Positions 17,150 through 25,755 of a DNA stretch of 43,146 nucleotides are shown here, piece after piece. The notes under the pieces were generated by a model. It was not told where the DNA came from. It did not search any database and saw only the letters and a program-made list of their open reading frames with translations. Origin of the DNA: a virus. Where the stretch lies: positions 1 to 43,146 of IMG/VR virus record IMGVR_UViG_3300043786_000552; one strand, given 5' to 3'. The position numbers were made by a program, and so were the translations under genes. Numbering within the stretch: position 1 is the stretch's first letter; every line of letters starts with the position of its first letter.

Positions 17150-17814
17150 TGCTTCCTACCAAGGTGCGATTCAAGAGCCTGCTCAACGTGCCGAAGGTGC
17201 GGAAGAAGGTCGAAGAAGCCCGAGACAAGGCTCTCGACCGGGCGGGCTCCATCACCAGGCGGTCGGCTCAAAAGCAGTTCAGCCGCCGCCAGCCGCTGAG
17301 GAAGCCGATCTGGAGGCTGGTCGGAACGCACGAAGGCTACCCACTGGTTTCTATGTCGTTTCAAGACACAAAGCCAGGCAAGGTTACGACGTGGAAGCCG
17401 AAGGAGTTTTTGCGACGCAAGATTTTTTACAGCCCAGACAAGCGTAAGGGCAGCGTGGTCGTCGGGCCTGACGAGAAGGTCAAGACTGTGCAGCAGTTGC
17501 AGGAGTTTGGCGGCAGCGACCCGGTCAAGCTCAAGCTCGTGGCGCCGATCCCGGTCGCAAATATCTACCAGTACAAGGTGCCTGGCTCAATGCTTGGCAA
17601 GCGGCAGGGACGCGACAGCCGCGGGCGGTTTATTTCCAGCCGCCGAGCCTACATCGGCACATGGCACAGCCAAAAGTCTCGCCTCGCCCGCAACCGCAAG
17701 ACCGTGGCGACCGCTCCTGGTCGCGTGCCAGGCGCTGGATTCATGGGCAAAGGCATCGAAGCGGTGAAAGCCAAGATCCCGGCCCAGTTCCGCAACCAGC
17801 TCCGTGGCCCGTAG
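17149..17814 (+). CDS. Basic minor tail / neck protein (HK97 gp10-like position)
   Basis: 221 residues, strongly basic (KVRKKVEEARDKALDR, RRSAQKQFSRRQPLRK, GRDSRGRFISSRR). Small basic proteins of the HK97 gp10/lambda Z type lie next to the tail terminator. Two starts are possible, GTG 17146 and ATG 17149; the GGAGG at 17140-17144 is better spaced for the ATG. The middle segment VVGPDEKVKTVQQLQEFGG is typical of gp10-like proteins. Confidence 0.5.
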   Translation: MLPTKVRFKSLLNVPKVRKKVEEARDKALDRAGSITRRSAQKQFSRRQPLRKPIWRLVGTHEGYPLVSMSFQDTKPGKVTTWKPKEFLRRKIFYSPDKRKGSVVVGPDEKVKTVQQLQEFGGSDPVKLKLVAPIPVANIYQYKVPGSMLGKRQGRDSRGRFISSRRAYIGTWHSQKSRLARNRKTVATAPGRVPGAGFMGKGIEAVKAKIPAQFRNQLRGP

Positions 17815-17826
17815 CCACACCCCCTG
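17812..17826 (+). repeat. 15-bp post-stop repeat, copy 2
   Basis: TAGCCACACCCCCTG starts with the stop codon of the preceding gene, exactly as at 3984-3998. A CGCCGGCGGGCG stretch follows. Its recurrence at two gene ends suggests a functional 3' element, though a 15-mer match alone is near the chance level for the window. Confidence 0.4.
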
Positions 17827-17882
17827 CGGTTGGTCGCCGGCGGGCGCGACACTGACCGGCACCGACCCCGGAGAAAAATCAC

Positions 17883-18215
17883 ATGGCAACCATCGTGCTC
17901 GGCAAGGACGTGACGTATACGGGCATTTCCAACGTCCGCGAAGCCACCATCACGACCACCTACGGCGAAGCCGACATCACGAAGAAGGGCGACACCAGCC
18001 GCAAGATCAAGAAGACGTGGGCCGAGCAGACGCTCGAAGCCACCTGTGTCGACGCCCCTGGCTGTGCGGCCGGGGACGACATCAGCATCACGGTTAATGG
18101 CGGCAACGGCCACAACCTGTCCGGCGTAACGTTTCTGGTTACTAACGTCACGAAGGAAGAGCCGCTCGACGACATCATCACGTACACCGTCTCGGCCACT
18201 CGCGGCGTCAATTAG
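17883..18215 (+). CDS. Tail-tube-like protein, paralogue 1
   Basis: 110 residues, all-beta. The pattern MATIVLGKDVTYTG, then REATITTTYGEADITKKGDTSRK, then EEPLDDIITYTVSATR, matches the neighbouring two genes and resembles small tail-tube subunits that stack in rings along the tail. A GGAG ribosome site precedes the ATG. First of three tandem related genes before the assembly chaperone, the standard location of the major tail protein. Confidence 0.55.
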   Translation: MATIVLGKDVTYTGISNVREATITTTYGEADITKKGDTSRKIKKTWAEQTLEATCVDAPGCAAGDDISITVNGGNGHNLSGVTFLVTNVTKEEPLDDIITYTVSATRGVN

Positions 18216-18239
18216 TAGCAATCACGGAGCATCAATCAC

Positions 18240-18560
18240 ATGGCGATTTCTCTTGGCTATGCCGCCGGAAGCCCGACCGGAGCCAACGGCGCAACTGGCG
18301 TGATCTCGGTCTCCTACACCGAGGAGGTCGAAGCCGTCGACATCACACACCGTGGCGATGGCTCAGGGGGCGTTGGATCGGCGTTTCGCGTGGCGACCGG
18401 CGGATTCGTGACCAAGACGGTCGAGATTGAATGCCTCGACGCTACCAGCGTGATGACCGCTCTGGCCCAGGCCGGCAGCGGTTTTGCGGTCGTCAATGTC
18501 ACCGAAAACCAGCCGCTCGACGGCCCGGTCACGTTCACCGTCACGGCCCGCGAGGTCTAG
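18240..18560 (+). CDS. Tail-tube-like protein, paralogue 2
   Basis: 106 residues. It shares with its neighbours the loop DITHRGDG (compare DITKKGDT in paralogue 1), a central ECLDA segment and the end ENQPLDGPVTFTVTAREV. It carries a short extra N-terminal loop (AAGSPTGANGATG). It could be a second tube protein or a hybrid-tube or decoration subunit. A CGGAG site lies upstream. Confidence 0.55.
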   Translation: MAISLGYAAGSPTGANGATGVISVSYTEEVEAVDITHRGDGSGGVGSAFRVATGGFVTKTVEIECLDATSVMTALAQAGSGFAVVNVTENQPLDGPVTFTVTAREV

Positions 18561-18575
18561 TCCGGGGAGGCGGCG

Positions 18576-18923
18576 ATGGCCATCACCCTGGGCAAAGACT
18601 GCACGCTTACCATCGGCGGCAACGCCGTGGTCGGCGTTCGCAATGTGACCGCAGAAGAGAGCGTCACAGAGCAGGAGTTCGTGCCCTACGGCTCCCGGCT
18701 CTCTCACGTCTACCCGACCGCCTACGGCGTCACGGTCTCGCTGGAGACAATCGACGACGGCTACGACTTCGCCACTGCCCTGGAGGCCGGCACCGAGCTC
18801 AACGTGGTGGGCACGGGCTTCGCCTTTACCGGCGTGGTGACGAGCGTCAGCGATTCGCAGCCGTTGGATGGCGTGCGGACGTTTAGCGTCACGATCCGAC
18901 GCACCTACGCAGGACTTAGATAA
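18576..18923 (+). CDS. Tail-tube-like protein, paralogue 3
   Basis: 115 residues starting MAITLGKDCTLTIGG, close to the start of paralogue 1 (MATIVLGKDVTYTG). It ends DSQPLDGVRTFSVTIRR, as in paralogue 2. GGGGAGG ribosome site eight bases before the ATG. The last gene before the chaperone, so it is the best single candidate for the main tube protein. Its TAA overlaps nothing but lies one base from the next ATG. Confidence 0.55.
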   Translation: MAITLGKDCTLTIGGNAVVGVRNVTAEESVTEQEFVPYGSRLSHVYPTAYGVTVSLETIDDGYDFATALEAGTELNVVGTGFAFTGVVTSVSDSQPLDGVRTFSVTIRRTYAGLR

Positions 18924-19462
18924 TGCGAGAGTTTCGCGACGACCAAGGCAGACCGTGGCAGGTGGCGTTGACCGTCGCCGCTGCAATGCGGGTAAAGGAC
19001 AACGTGACCGTCGACATCGAGGGCGAGAAAAAGCCCTTCGACATCGTCGACGTGGCCAGCATCTCGACCACGATGCAGGTGCTGCGTGGTCAGTACACCA
19101 CGCTCGCCGAAGCGTTGTATTTCGTGCTGGTCGCCCAAGTGAACGCCAAGGGGCTTACGAAGGAGCAGTTCCTCGACGGCCTCCGTGGCGACGCTCTCGA
19201 CGCCGGCGCCAAGGCACTGGAAGGCGAGCTCATTGATTTTTTCCCCGAGCGGCTGCGGCGAATGGTGGGCCTGCTGGCAGCCAAGATGGACGAGGCCTCG
19301 GAGGAACTGATGGCCAAGGCCGAGAAGGCGATGGCGGAAGCGACGACGGCCGACCTGCTCGAAGCGTCTGGGATGCCATCTACGAAGCCGCAGGAATCAT
19401 CGGATGCCACCCCGGAGAGTGGACCTTCCGAGAGCTCGTCGCCGCTCGCAACGGCCGCCTAG
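18923..19462 (+). CDS. Tail assembly chaperone, short form (gpG-like)
   Basis: 179 residues. It lies between the tail-tube genes and the tape measure, the invariant position of tail assembly chaperones. The sequence begins MREFRDDQGRPWQVALTVAAA. The middle is helical (YFVLVAQVNAKGLTKEQFLDGL, FFPERLRRMVGLLAAKM). The last ~40 residues are a low-complexity Ser/Pro/Glu tail that looks like termination after a coding frame has moved. A second frame overlaps its 3' half and needs a -1 shift to be read. Confidence 0.7.
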   Translation: MREFRDDQGRPWQVALTVAAAMRVKDNVTVDIEGEKKPFDIVDVASISTTMQVLRGQYTTLAEALYFVLVAQVNAKGLTKEQFLDGLRGDALDAGAKALEGELIDFFPERLRRMVGLLAAKMDEASEELMAKAEKAMAEATTADLLEASGMPSTKPQESSDATPESGPSESSSPLATAA

Positions 19463-19641
19463 AGGCGGAATGGTGGCACACCGCAAACCTGCTCTGCCAG
19501 TTTTACAACGCCAACAAACCGAAAAACAAACCTTCCGCAGACGCGTACAAGTTTCACCCGTTCGCAAAGAAACCTAAGCCTGTCGCACGGCAGGCGACGC
19601 CTGAAGACCTAGCAAGACTGTTCGGAACACCTAATGGCTAG
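19237..19641 (+). CDS. Tail assembly chaperone, -1 frameshift extension (gpT-like)
   Basis: In the -1 frame relative to the chaperone, the sequence is open from 19237 to TAG 19639-19641 and has no ATG, GTG or TTG codon, so it cannot start by itself. It encodes a convincing domain: VWDAIYEAAG, GEWTFRELVAARNGRLEAEWWH, then NANKPKNKPSADAYKFHPFA. The only canonical slippery heptamer in the overlap is T TTT TTC at 19237-19243, directly after the -1 frame's stop. Slipping there gives a fusion of about 239 residues with a Gly-rich linker of some 35 residues. A non-canonical slip nearer 19360 is the alternative. Confidence 0.65.
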   Translation, partial: FFPRAAAANGGPAGSQDGRGLGGTDGQGREGDGGSDDGRPARSVWDAIYEAAGIIGCHPGEWTFRELVAARNGRLEAEWWHTANLLCQFYNANKPKNKPSADAYKFHPFAKKPKPVARQATPEDLARLFGTPNG

Positions 19642-21928
19642 CGCATCTGGAATCCGGCTCGGCAAGGTCTTCGTCGAGATCGGTGCGGACCCGTCGAAGC
19701 TGTTCGGGGCGCTCAACAAGCTCAACAAGCGGATAGGGTCCATCGGCTCGTCGATGGCGAACTTTGGCGGTCGCATGACCGCCCTCGGCGCCGGGCTCGC
19801 CGCACCAATCGGCCTTGCGATCCGTGCCGGCACGTCCTTTGAGAGCGTGCTGAAAAACATCTCGGCGAGCACGGGAGCCACTGCCGGCGATATTGGCCGC
19901 ATCAACGCCGCTGCCATGCAGCTCAGCGAGTCGATGGGCACGGGGCCAACGGCAATCGCTCAGGGCTTCCTCGAGCTGCTCAAGGCCGGTATGCCTCTGG
20001 AGGCGGTACTCAGCGGTGCCGGCAAGGCGGCGCTTGAGTTTGCCAAGGTCGGTGAGCTGTCAGTGGCCGAGGCGGCGGTCGTCATGAGCGACGCCATGAA
20101 CGTCTTCGGCGTCGACGCAGCCGGTGCGGCGAATACGATGTCGGCGGCGGCCGACGCCTCGTCAACGTCGATTCAAGAAATCGCGATGGCTTTCACGCAG
20201 GTCTCGGCAGTCGCCGCTCAGAGCAACCAGGGCATTGACGACGTGGCGGCTGCGTTGGCGCTCATGGCAAACGCTGGCGTCAAGGGCTCCGACGCCGGCA
20301 CGTCGCTCAAGAATATGTTCGCGAAGCTGAAGTCGCCGGTCGATGCGGCGGCCACAGCCCTAGATTCGATTGGCCTGTCGACCAAATCCTTTCGGGATGG
20401 CGGCGAGATGCTGCCGCTGGCCCAGCAGATCGAGGTGCTTCGCAACGCCACGGCCGGGCTGGACCAGGCGACAAAGGACGACGTTTTCCAGCGTGTCTTT
20501 GGCACCGACGCAATCCGTGCGGCTCTGATTCTGACCGAGGCTGGTGCCACGGGCATCGACGGCATGAAGAAGTCGATGGCGGATGCGTTGCCGGTGAGCG
20601 AGAAGTATCGGCAGCTGTCGAGCGGGCTGGCAGGTGTCGGCGAGTCGCTGATGGGCAGCCTGCAACGGCTCGCGATTGCAATTACTGCGGCGCTCGGCCC
20701 GTCTTTGATTGACGCAGGAAAGTTTTTAGGCAACGTCGTCTCCTCAATGGCTGACTTTGCAAAAAACAACGAAGAGCTTGTCCTTGGAATCGGCCGCGGC
20801 GTGGCCGCCTTCATTGCCGTCGGTGCTGCCATTACTGGCGTCGGGCTCGCCCTCTCTGGCGTGTCGGCAGTGCTCGGCATTGCGTTGAATCCGTTGGTGC
20901 TCATCCCGGCCGCAATCGGCTTGGCGGTGGCCGGGCTTATTTCGCTTGGTGACGGCATGGGTGGCTTGGCGTCTACGGCCCAGCAAACCTTTGGCGGCAT
21001 CTACGACGCAATCACGGCCGGCAACCTCGGCATGGCGTTTGAGATTCTGTTAGCCGGCTGGAACGTCGCGTGGGCGAAGGGCAGCGAAGCCCTGCTCAAC
21101 GGAATTGATTACCTGTCGCACGGCATGTACGAAACGCTGGCCCAGGCGTTCACGACCGTATCTGCAGTTGTCATGGGCACCATCGACAACCTAGTCAACG
21201 GCGTGATGTCTGCGTTCGACGCGATGGTCGCCTCGGTGCGGAAATCTTGGAACTGGGTGCAATCATTCATCACCCGCGGCTATGACTTGGCCAAGGAAAA
21301 CCAGAAGGTCGACAACGAGATGGCCGCTCGGGCCCAGGCTCGTCAAGCGGGCCGACCGGGAATCGCCAAGCGGATGGAGACGGGGCAATCGGACTACGAA
21401 GCGGCGAGGGCTGCCCGCGAGGAGACAATGGTGGCGATCCAGCGGCAGCGGGCGTCTGGCTCGGCTGCGGCTCAGGCCAACCTCGACTCCCTTACCCAGC
21501 AGGCTGCCGCCACCAGTGCCGACGTGTCTGCGGCATCGACCCTGCAGGGCGACCTCGGGAGCGTCAAAACAATGGAGCAACTCGGTGCCCTGGGCGGCAC
21601 GCTTACTGACCTGCTTGAGCGTGGCAATCTGACAGCAGACCGCGAGAAGCAACTCATCGACGCCTACAACCAGGCGAGCGAGAAGATTGGCGAGGCGGCG
21701 GCTGCCACGCAGGAAAACGCCAACGCTACCGCCAAGCCAGATCCGGGTGCCATGAAAGAAGCTGCGATGGCAGCAGCGGCCCAACAGAGCGAGGTCGTCG
21801 GGACGTTCTCGTCGGTCGGCCTTGGCGGCATGGGCTTCGGCGGCAACCTGCAGCAGCAGCAGCTCGACAAGCTCGGCGAGATCGCTGAGAACACCAAGAA
21901 CATGGACGGCGCAGCCGCTACCGACTAA
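19634..21928 (+). CDS. Tail tape measure protein (TP901 type)
   Basis: 764 residues. It sets tail length and is ejected with the DNA. The first ~300 residues contain the TP901-type core: GADPSKLFGALNKLNKRIG, MTALGAGLAAPIGLAI, a long Ala-rich helical region with AAVVMSDAMNVFGVDA and VAAALALMANAGVKGSDAGTSLK. Residues about 375-440 are strongly hydrophobic (FIAVGAAITGVGLALSG, GIALNPLVLIPAAIGLAVAG), the membrane-inserting part of tape measures. The C-terminal third is Gln/Ala-rich coiled coil. From the usual ~0.15 nm per residue, a tail near 110 nm would be expected. ATG overlaps the frameshifted chaperone end by eight bases. Confidence 0.92.
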   Translation: MASASGIRLGKVFVEIGADPSKLFGALNKLNKRIGSIGSSMANFGGRMTALGAGLAAPIGLAIRAGTSFESVLKNISASTGATAGDIGRINAAAMQLSESMGTGPTAIAQGFLELLKAGMPLEAVLSGAGKAALEFAKVGELSVAEAAVVMSDAMNVFGVDAAGAANTMSAAADASSTSIQEIAMAFTQVSAVAAQSNQGIDDVAAALALMANAGVKGSDAGTSLKNMFAKLKSPVDAAATALDSIGLSTKSFRDGGEMLPLAQQIEVLRNATAGLDQATKDDVFQRVFGTDAIRAALILTEAGATGIDGMKKSMADALPVSEKYRQLSSGLAGVGESLMGSLQRLAIAITAALGPSLIDAGKFLGNVVSSMADFAKNNEELVLGIGRGVAAFIAVGAAITGVGLALSGVSAVLGIALNPLVLIPAAIGLAVAGLISLGDGMGGLASTAQQTFGGIYDAITAGNLGMAFEILLAGWNVAWAKGSEALLNGIDYLSHGMYETLAQAFTTVSAVVMGTIDNLVNGVMSAFDAMVASVRKSWNWVQSFITRGYDLAKENQKVDNEMAARAQARQAGRPGIAKRMETGQSDYEAARAAREETMVAIQRQRASGSAAAQANLDSLTQQAAATSADVSAASTLQGDLGSVKTMEQLGALGGTLTDLLERGNLTADREKQLIDAYNQASEKIGEAAAATQENANATAKPDPGAMKEAAMAAAAQQSEVVGTFSSVGLGGMGFGGNLQQQQLDKLGEIAENTKNMDGAAATD

Positions 21929-22845
21929 TGCCAGTCACCCAATTCATCGAAACCAGCGAAAGCCGCTCCGCGACCCTGCACCGCAAGGGCAAGCGCGCCG
22001 ACTCGACCGTCACGGTCAACTACCTCGCCTTCGGCACCAGCGTCGACACCGAGGTGCATACCTACGCCAACACGTTTTTCAGCAACAACCGCTTCTACGC
22101 GATTGGCGACTACACCTTCATGGTGGAGCAGTACAGCGTCGAGTACATCGGCGATGAATGCTTCCAGGTCACGGCGACCTACACCAAGACGGGCCAAGAC
22201 AACGAGGAGCAAGAGGCGCCGCTGCGGCGGACGCGGTCATTCGACACCGGCGGCGGCTCGCAGCATCTGACGCAGGGGCTGCCGGTCGGCTCAGGAAATA
22301 CGCTGGACTTTGAGCGACGCTTTCCAGCGACTGGCCCAAACCAATCTGGCGCGATCGGCGTCGACGGGGATAGCGTCGCTGGCGTTGACGTGGTCGTGCC
22401 GCAGCTGCAGTGGACCGAGACATATGACGTGCCCAGCACCTACGTGACGGCGGCCTACATTCGCAGCGTGGCGACGCTCACCGGCACGACGAACACAGCA
22501 GCGTTTCGTGGTTTCTATCCAGGAGAAGTGCTTTTCCTTGGCGCGTCTGGTAATCAAGAGTGGGACGAAGAGAAAGGCGACGGCCCGTGGTCGCTGTCGT
22601 TTAAGTTCACGGCGAGCCCGAATGCAGGACCGACGTACAACGCGGCGACCGGATCGCGGACCGACTCGGTGGAGCCCATCACAGTCGGCAGCATCACCGG
22701 GATTACAAAGCGTGGGCACGAATATCTGTGGGTGCGGTACGAAAGCGATGTCGAGGGCACGTCGCTCTTGAAGAAGCCAAAGATGGTCTACGTCAACAAG
22801 GTCTACCGCGACGGTGACTTCTCCGGCCTTGGTATCGGGAGCTAG
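21928..22845 (+). CDS. Putative distal tail / minor tail protein
   Basis: 305 residues, beta-rich, following the tape measure (TAATG). The N-terminal half has a repeated strand pattern (DSTVTVNYLAFGTSVDTEVHTYANTFF, then YTFMVEQYSVEYIGDECFQVTATYTKTG). The C-terminal half contains GFYPGEVLFLGASGNQEWDEEKGDGPWSLSFKFTAS. This is a good candidate for a distal tail or baseplate hub-type protein by position. I know no matching named family. Confidence 0.45.
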   Translation: MPVTQFIETSESRSATLHRKGKRADSTVTVNYLAFGTSVDTEVHTYANTFFSNNRFYAIGDYTFMVEQYSVEYIGDECFQVTATYTKTGQDNEEQEAPLRRTRSFDTGGGSQHLTQGLPVGSGNTLDFERRFPATGPNQSGAIGVDGDSVAGVDVVVPQLQWTETYDVPSTYVTAAYIRSVATLTGTTNTAAFRGFYPGEVLFLGASGNQEWDEEKGDGPWSLSFKFTASPNAGPTYNAATGSRTDSVEPITVGSITGITKRGHEYLWVRYESDVEGTSLLKKPKMVYVNKVYRDGDFSGLGIGS

Positions 22846-22847
22846 TC

Positions 22848-23534
22848 ATGGCCAAGCCCGACGGACGCATCGAGAAAGGCCAGCGGCTCGGATCGGCGAT
22901 CTCGGCGAGGGCGTGGAACCGGGCGCAGGACGCGGCGGATATTGTGCTGGGGGTAAGGCCGGGGGTGGAGGCTGGTGACGGCATCTGGTCGCACAAGCCA
23001 TACGCATGGGTCTACTGCAAGCCCAGTGTGGCCGTGTCGCGGTGGGGCATTCTGGCGATCACGGGCGTGGAGATCGCCCCTACGGCTACAGACTCAGACG
23101 CCGCGACCATCTCGTTTCAAGACGCCCCTGTCATCACCGCGGGCAACACGTCGGCGACCACTACGGCCTGGTGCGTTGCGGTGGATCCGATCGCTAGTGG
23201 CTCTATCGGCAAGGTGGCCGTGGCCGGTGTGGTGCAGATTAAATCGTCGGACTTCAACAAGGCTGCCGGGGCGCAGTTGCTGTGGAAGGATTCTAATTGG
23301 GCTCTGATCCTCATCGGCGGCGGACTTCGTCTCGGGACCATCTCGGCAACTTGGACCAAGGGCGAGACGGCCACAGTGACTGAGCAAAATGGAGACGGGT
23401 CGGCAAGAACGGACAGCCCAACGTTTACCGCCACCAACTATTTCGCAACGATCACCGTTTCTAGCGGAACAAGGCGCGTGGCGTGCGGCAAGGTTGACGA
23501 CAGGTGGCTATTGATTGCTGCGGAGTGTGCGTGA
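22848..23534 (+). CDS. Putative tail tip structural protein
   Basis: 228 residues. An N-terminal helix (ARAWNRAQDAADIVLG) precedes a beta-rich body with Ala/Thr/Ser-rich strands (TTAWCVAVDPIASGSIGKVAVAGVVQIK) and a final domain of Thr-rich strands. A single ATG with GGGAG upstream; TGATG overlap with the next gene. Likely part of the tail tip by position. Confidence 0.4.
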   Translation: MAKPDGRIEKGQRLGSAISARAWNRAQDAADIVLGVRPGVEAGDGIWSHKPYAWVYCKPSVAVSRWGILAITGVEIAPTATDSDAATISFQDAPVITAGNTSATTTAWCVAVDPIASGSIGKVAVAGVVQIKSSDFNKAAGAQLLWKDSNWALILIGGGLRLGTISATWTKGETATVTEQNGDGSARTDSPTFTATNYFATITVSSGTRRVACGKVDDRWLLIAAECA

Positions 23535-24532
23535 TGCTTGGCAGCCATTGTTCGCCATGCTGCGGACCACCACCATGCACATCGCAGTCTATTGCAGACT
23601 TCTACAATTTGGCTTCCTCGGCCAATGCTGTTGTGGAGATTGCTGGATCCAGCGATGAGAGAGATGGCGCAACAATAACTATTGGAACATATGACTTAGT
23701 TAATGAAGGCGGAGGCCCGCCGGGGAGTCAGGTGGCTTTTATTTACTCCCCTACAGTCTCTCCGGTCGGGACGTTAGAGCTTGCGTTTTCGCCATCAGAA
23801 AGCGCCCTTGAGCAATTTGGGCCGCTATCGCTGCACTTTGCGTTTGTCCGGTATCGCTACGTCAGCCAAGGTCTCAACGTGCTGCTGGATTTTCTGATGC
23901 GGCCATCTTTTTTTGACAACGTTCAGACAGTCGCTTGGCCAGGAAGTTCTTGTCCGGTCGAAGTCAGGCTGCGTGTCTGGCAAAATTACTTCACCTATCG
24001 GCACACCACGGCCACCCTGCTTGGCCCTGCACTTTCAAACCCTAACGGCATGGGCGGGTGCGCATACAATATGTGGCTTACTGATTATGTGAATTACCTT
24101 TTTGAGGATGCGGCATCGCAACCTCCAGCGCATCTGGGTGGATTTGATTACGCATTGCCAAACAATCTGGGGCCAGTTCCAACTCAGCTTGGCTTGCGCG
24201 ATTACTGGCGAAACGATGAACAGGGGCCTTTGGTCCTATCTGGTGACACTAACGAGGTTGTGCTGACTGGCGCTCGGTCGCAGCGATCCACTACAAATCT
24301 TCCACGCTTTGTAAGCGATTCAAGTGCAGGGCAGTGGTTTTCCAATGTTGCTGTCACGCATGTTCCAGAGCCTGGCGTGAATTGCGGGTGGTCAATTTCG
24401 GGCTCTGCAAGCGGAAAACGATTTGCTGCCGTAAACATGTTTGGATTTAACGTAGGGCAGCACTTGGTCACGGCGGCCGAGGACGCTGCTCACTCTGACG
24501 TAACCCCAACAGTGCGATTGTCGTGGGAATGA
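23534..24532 (+). CDS. Cys-rich N-terminal tail tip or fibre protein of lower GC
   Basis: 332 residues starting MLGSHCSPCCGPPPC, a striking cysteine cluster. It may bind metal or form disulfides. The body is beta-rich with many Tyr/Trp/Asn residues (LRVWQNYFTYRHTT, GGCAYNMWLTDYVNYLF), as in receptor-binding domains. From about 23580 the DNA is clearly more AT-rich than the flanks, suggesting recent exchange. The start overlaps the preceding stop; the stop overlaps the next ATG. Confidence 0.45.
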   Translation: MLGSHCSPCCGPPPCTSQSIADFYNLASSANAVVEIAGSSDERDGATITIGTYDLVNEGGGPPGSQVAFIYSPTVSPVGTLELAFSPSESALEQFGPLSLHFAFVRYRYVSQGLNVLLDFLMRPSFFDNVQTVAWPGSSCPVEVRLRVWQNYFTYRHTTATLLGPALSNPNGMGGCAYNMWLTDYVNYLFEDAASQPPAHLGGFDYALPNNLGPVPTQLGLRDYWRNDEQGPLVLSGDTNEVVLTGARSQRSTTNLPRFVSDSSAGQWFSNVAVTHVPEPGVNCGWSISGSASGKRFAAVNMFGFNVGQHLVTAAEDAAHSDVTPTVRLSWE

Positions 24533-24792
24533 AGCTGTGCGTATTTGACGGGCGCCGTTGCATTACCTGCGGCGCGCTGCAGGTGAATCGCCAACAACTC
24601 TGCGGGCAATGGAAGCCCGGACTGGGAGACGTAGTGGCATCCAGCCTTTCTGCCATCGGCATCACGAAGGATCGCGTCAGCAAGCTCGCCGGCGGCGACT
24701 GCGGATGCAATAAACGCCAGGAGGCCCTTAACAAACTGGGCCACAAACTAGGCATCGGTAGCCCCACCCCCTCCGGCCCTGCCGCCACCTAG
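24529..24792 (+). CDS. Small Cys-rich (zinc-binding-like) protein
   Basis: 87 residues from the ATG at 24529 (ATGA overlap). It has CITCGAL and QLCGQW near the N-terminus and DCGCNKRQEALNKLG near the C-terminus. The CxxC plus CxC spacing suggests metal binding. ITKDRVSKLAGGDCGCNKR resembles a pattern I associate with small tail-tip-linked phage proteins, but I cannot name a family. Its gene end contains a 14/15 match to the post-stop repeat found at 3984 and 17812. Confidence 0.45.
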   Translation: MKLCVFDGRRCITCGALQVNRQQLCGQWKPGLGDVVASSLSAIGITKDRVSKLAGGDCGCNKRQEALNKLGHKLGIGSPTPSGPAAT

Positions 24793-24807
24793 CCGAAAAT
24801 CCTCGGC

Positions 24808-25755
24808 ATGGACGCCTTCCGCCAGGCCCTCGCGGCACGCCTCGATTCGCCGCCTTTTCTCCTGCCACCCGTCCGCCACGTTCGCGGGATCGTCATTCCG
24901 GCCGGCGGCAACATCTACAACCGACTTGCGTGGCACCTCGTCCATGCCCTGCGGCAACTCGGCTGCCGGCTGCCCATCCAGATCTGGCACCTGCCGCATG
25001 AAGGCGACATCACGTGGCGGCAGCTGCTCCAGGCCGAGGGCTGCGAGGTCATCGACGCTGGCATCGTGGCTGGCAGCCTGGGCGTGACCGTGCCGGCCGG
25101 CGGCTGGCAGCTCAAGCCGTTTGCCCTGCGGCACTGCGACATGGCCGAGGTCATGCTGCTCGATGCCGACAACGTGCCGGTACGTGACCCTAGTTACCTT
25201 TTCGCGGACACCGGCTACGAGCGACACGGTGCGCTGTTCTGGCCCGACTTGGCACCGCCTCGCAGCCGTGGCCAGTGGGTGCCCGTGGCGGCGTGGCGAA
25301 ACGTCGGGCTCAAGCAGGACAAGGCGGCTCGGCCGTTTGAGTCGGGCCAGATCGTCATCAATCGCCGCCGCAGCTTGGCGGCCCTCGACGTGACGTGCCT
25401 GCTCAACGAGTGGAGCGAGTACGTCTACCAGTGGGTGTACGGCGACAAGGACACGTTTTTGCTCGCGTGGCATCTCTGCGGCCAGCGGTATCACATGCCG
25501 CCCAGGAATCCGGTTTTCCGCGAGCCGGCCATCTGTCAGCACGACAGCAAGGGCGAGCTCGTCTTTCAGCACGCGACGGCCGGCAAGGAAGCCCTCGCCC
25601 GTGGCGACGTGTTGCCCGGTCTCATCAATAGACGCTTCGCCCCGGATGCTGCCGCCGACCTGCGCCGGAAGATGGCGAAACTGCGGGCGGAAGTGGCATC
25701 GCAAAAGTTGACGCCGCAAGTAGAAACGAACGTGGCACCGGAGGCCACGGCGTGA
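24808..25755 (+). CDS. MNN1-like alpha-mannosyltransferase family protein (GT71)
   Basis: 315 residues. GIVIPAGGNIYNRLAWHLVHALR opens a GT-A fold. GGWQLKPFALRHCDMAEVMLLDADNVPVRDP (98-128) contains the acceptor motif and the LDADN metal/nucleotide-binding site. ESGQIVINR and GDKDTFLLAWH follow in the order typical of the MNN1/Mannosyl_trans3 family. Family members transfer sugars such as mannose from nucleotide donors. It begins 15 bases after the tail-tip gene and leads the next operon segment (ATGA overlap with 25752). A second glycosyltransferase in this phage, unrelated to that at 15639. Confidence 0.75.
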   Translation: MDAFRQALAARLDSPPFLLPPVRHVRGIVIPAGGNIYNRLAWHLVHALRQLGCRLPIQIWHLPHEGDITWRQLLQAEGCEVIDAGIVAGSLGVTVPAGGWQLKPFALRHCDMAEVMLLDADNVPVRDPSYLFADTGYERHGALFWPDLAPPRSRGQWVPVAAWRNVGLKQDKAARPFESGQIVINRRRSLAALDVTCLLNEWSEYVYQWVYGDKDTFLLAWHLCGQRYHMPPRNPVFREPAICQHDSKGELVFQHATAGKEALARGDVLPGLINRRFAPDAAADLRRKMAKLRAEVASQKLTPQVETNVAPEATA

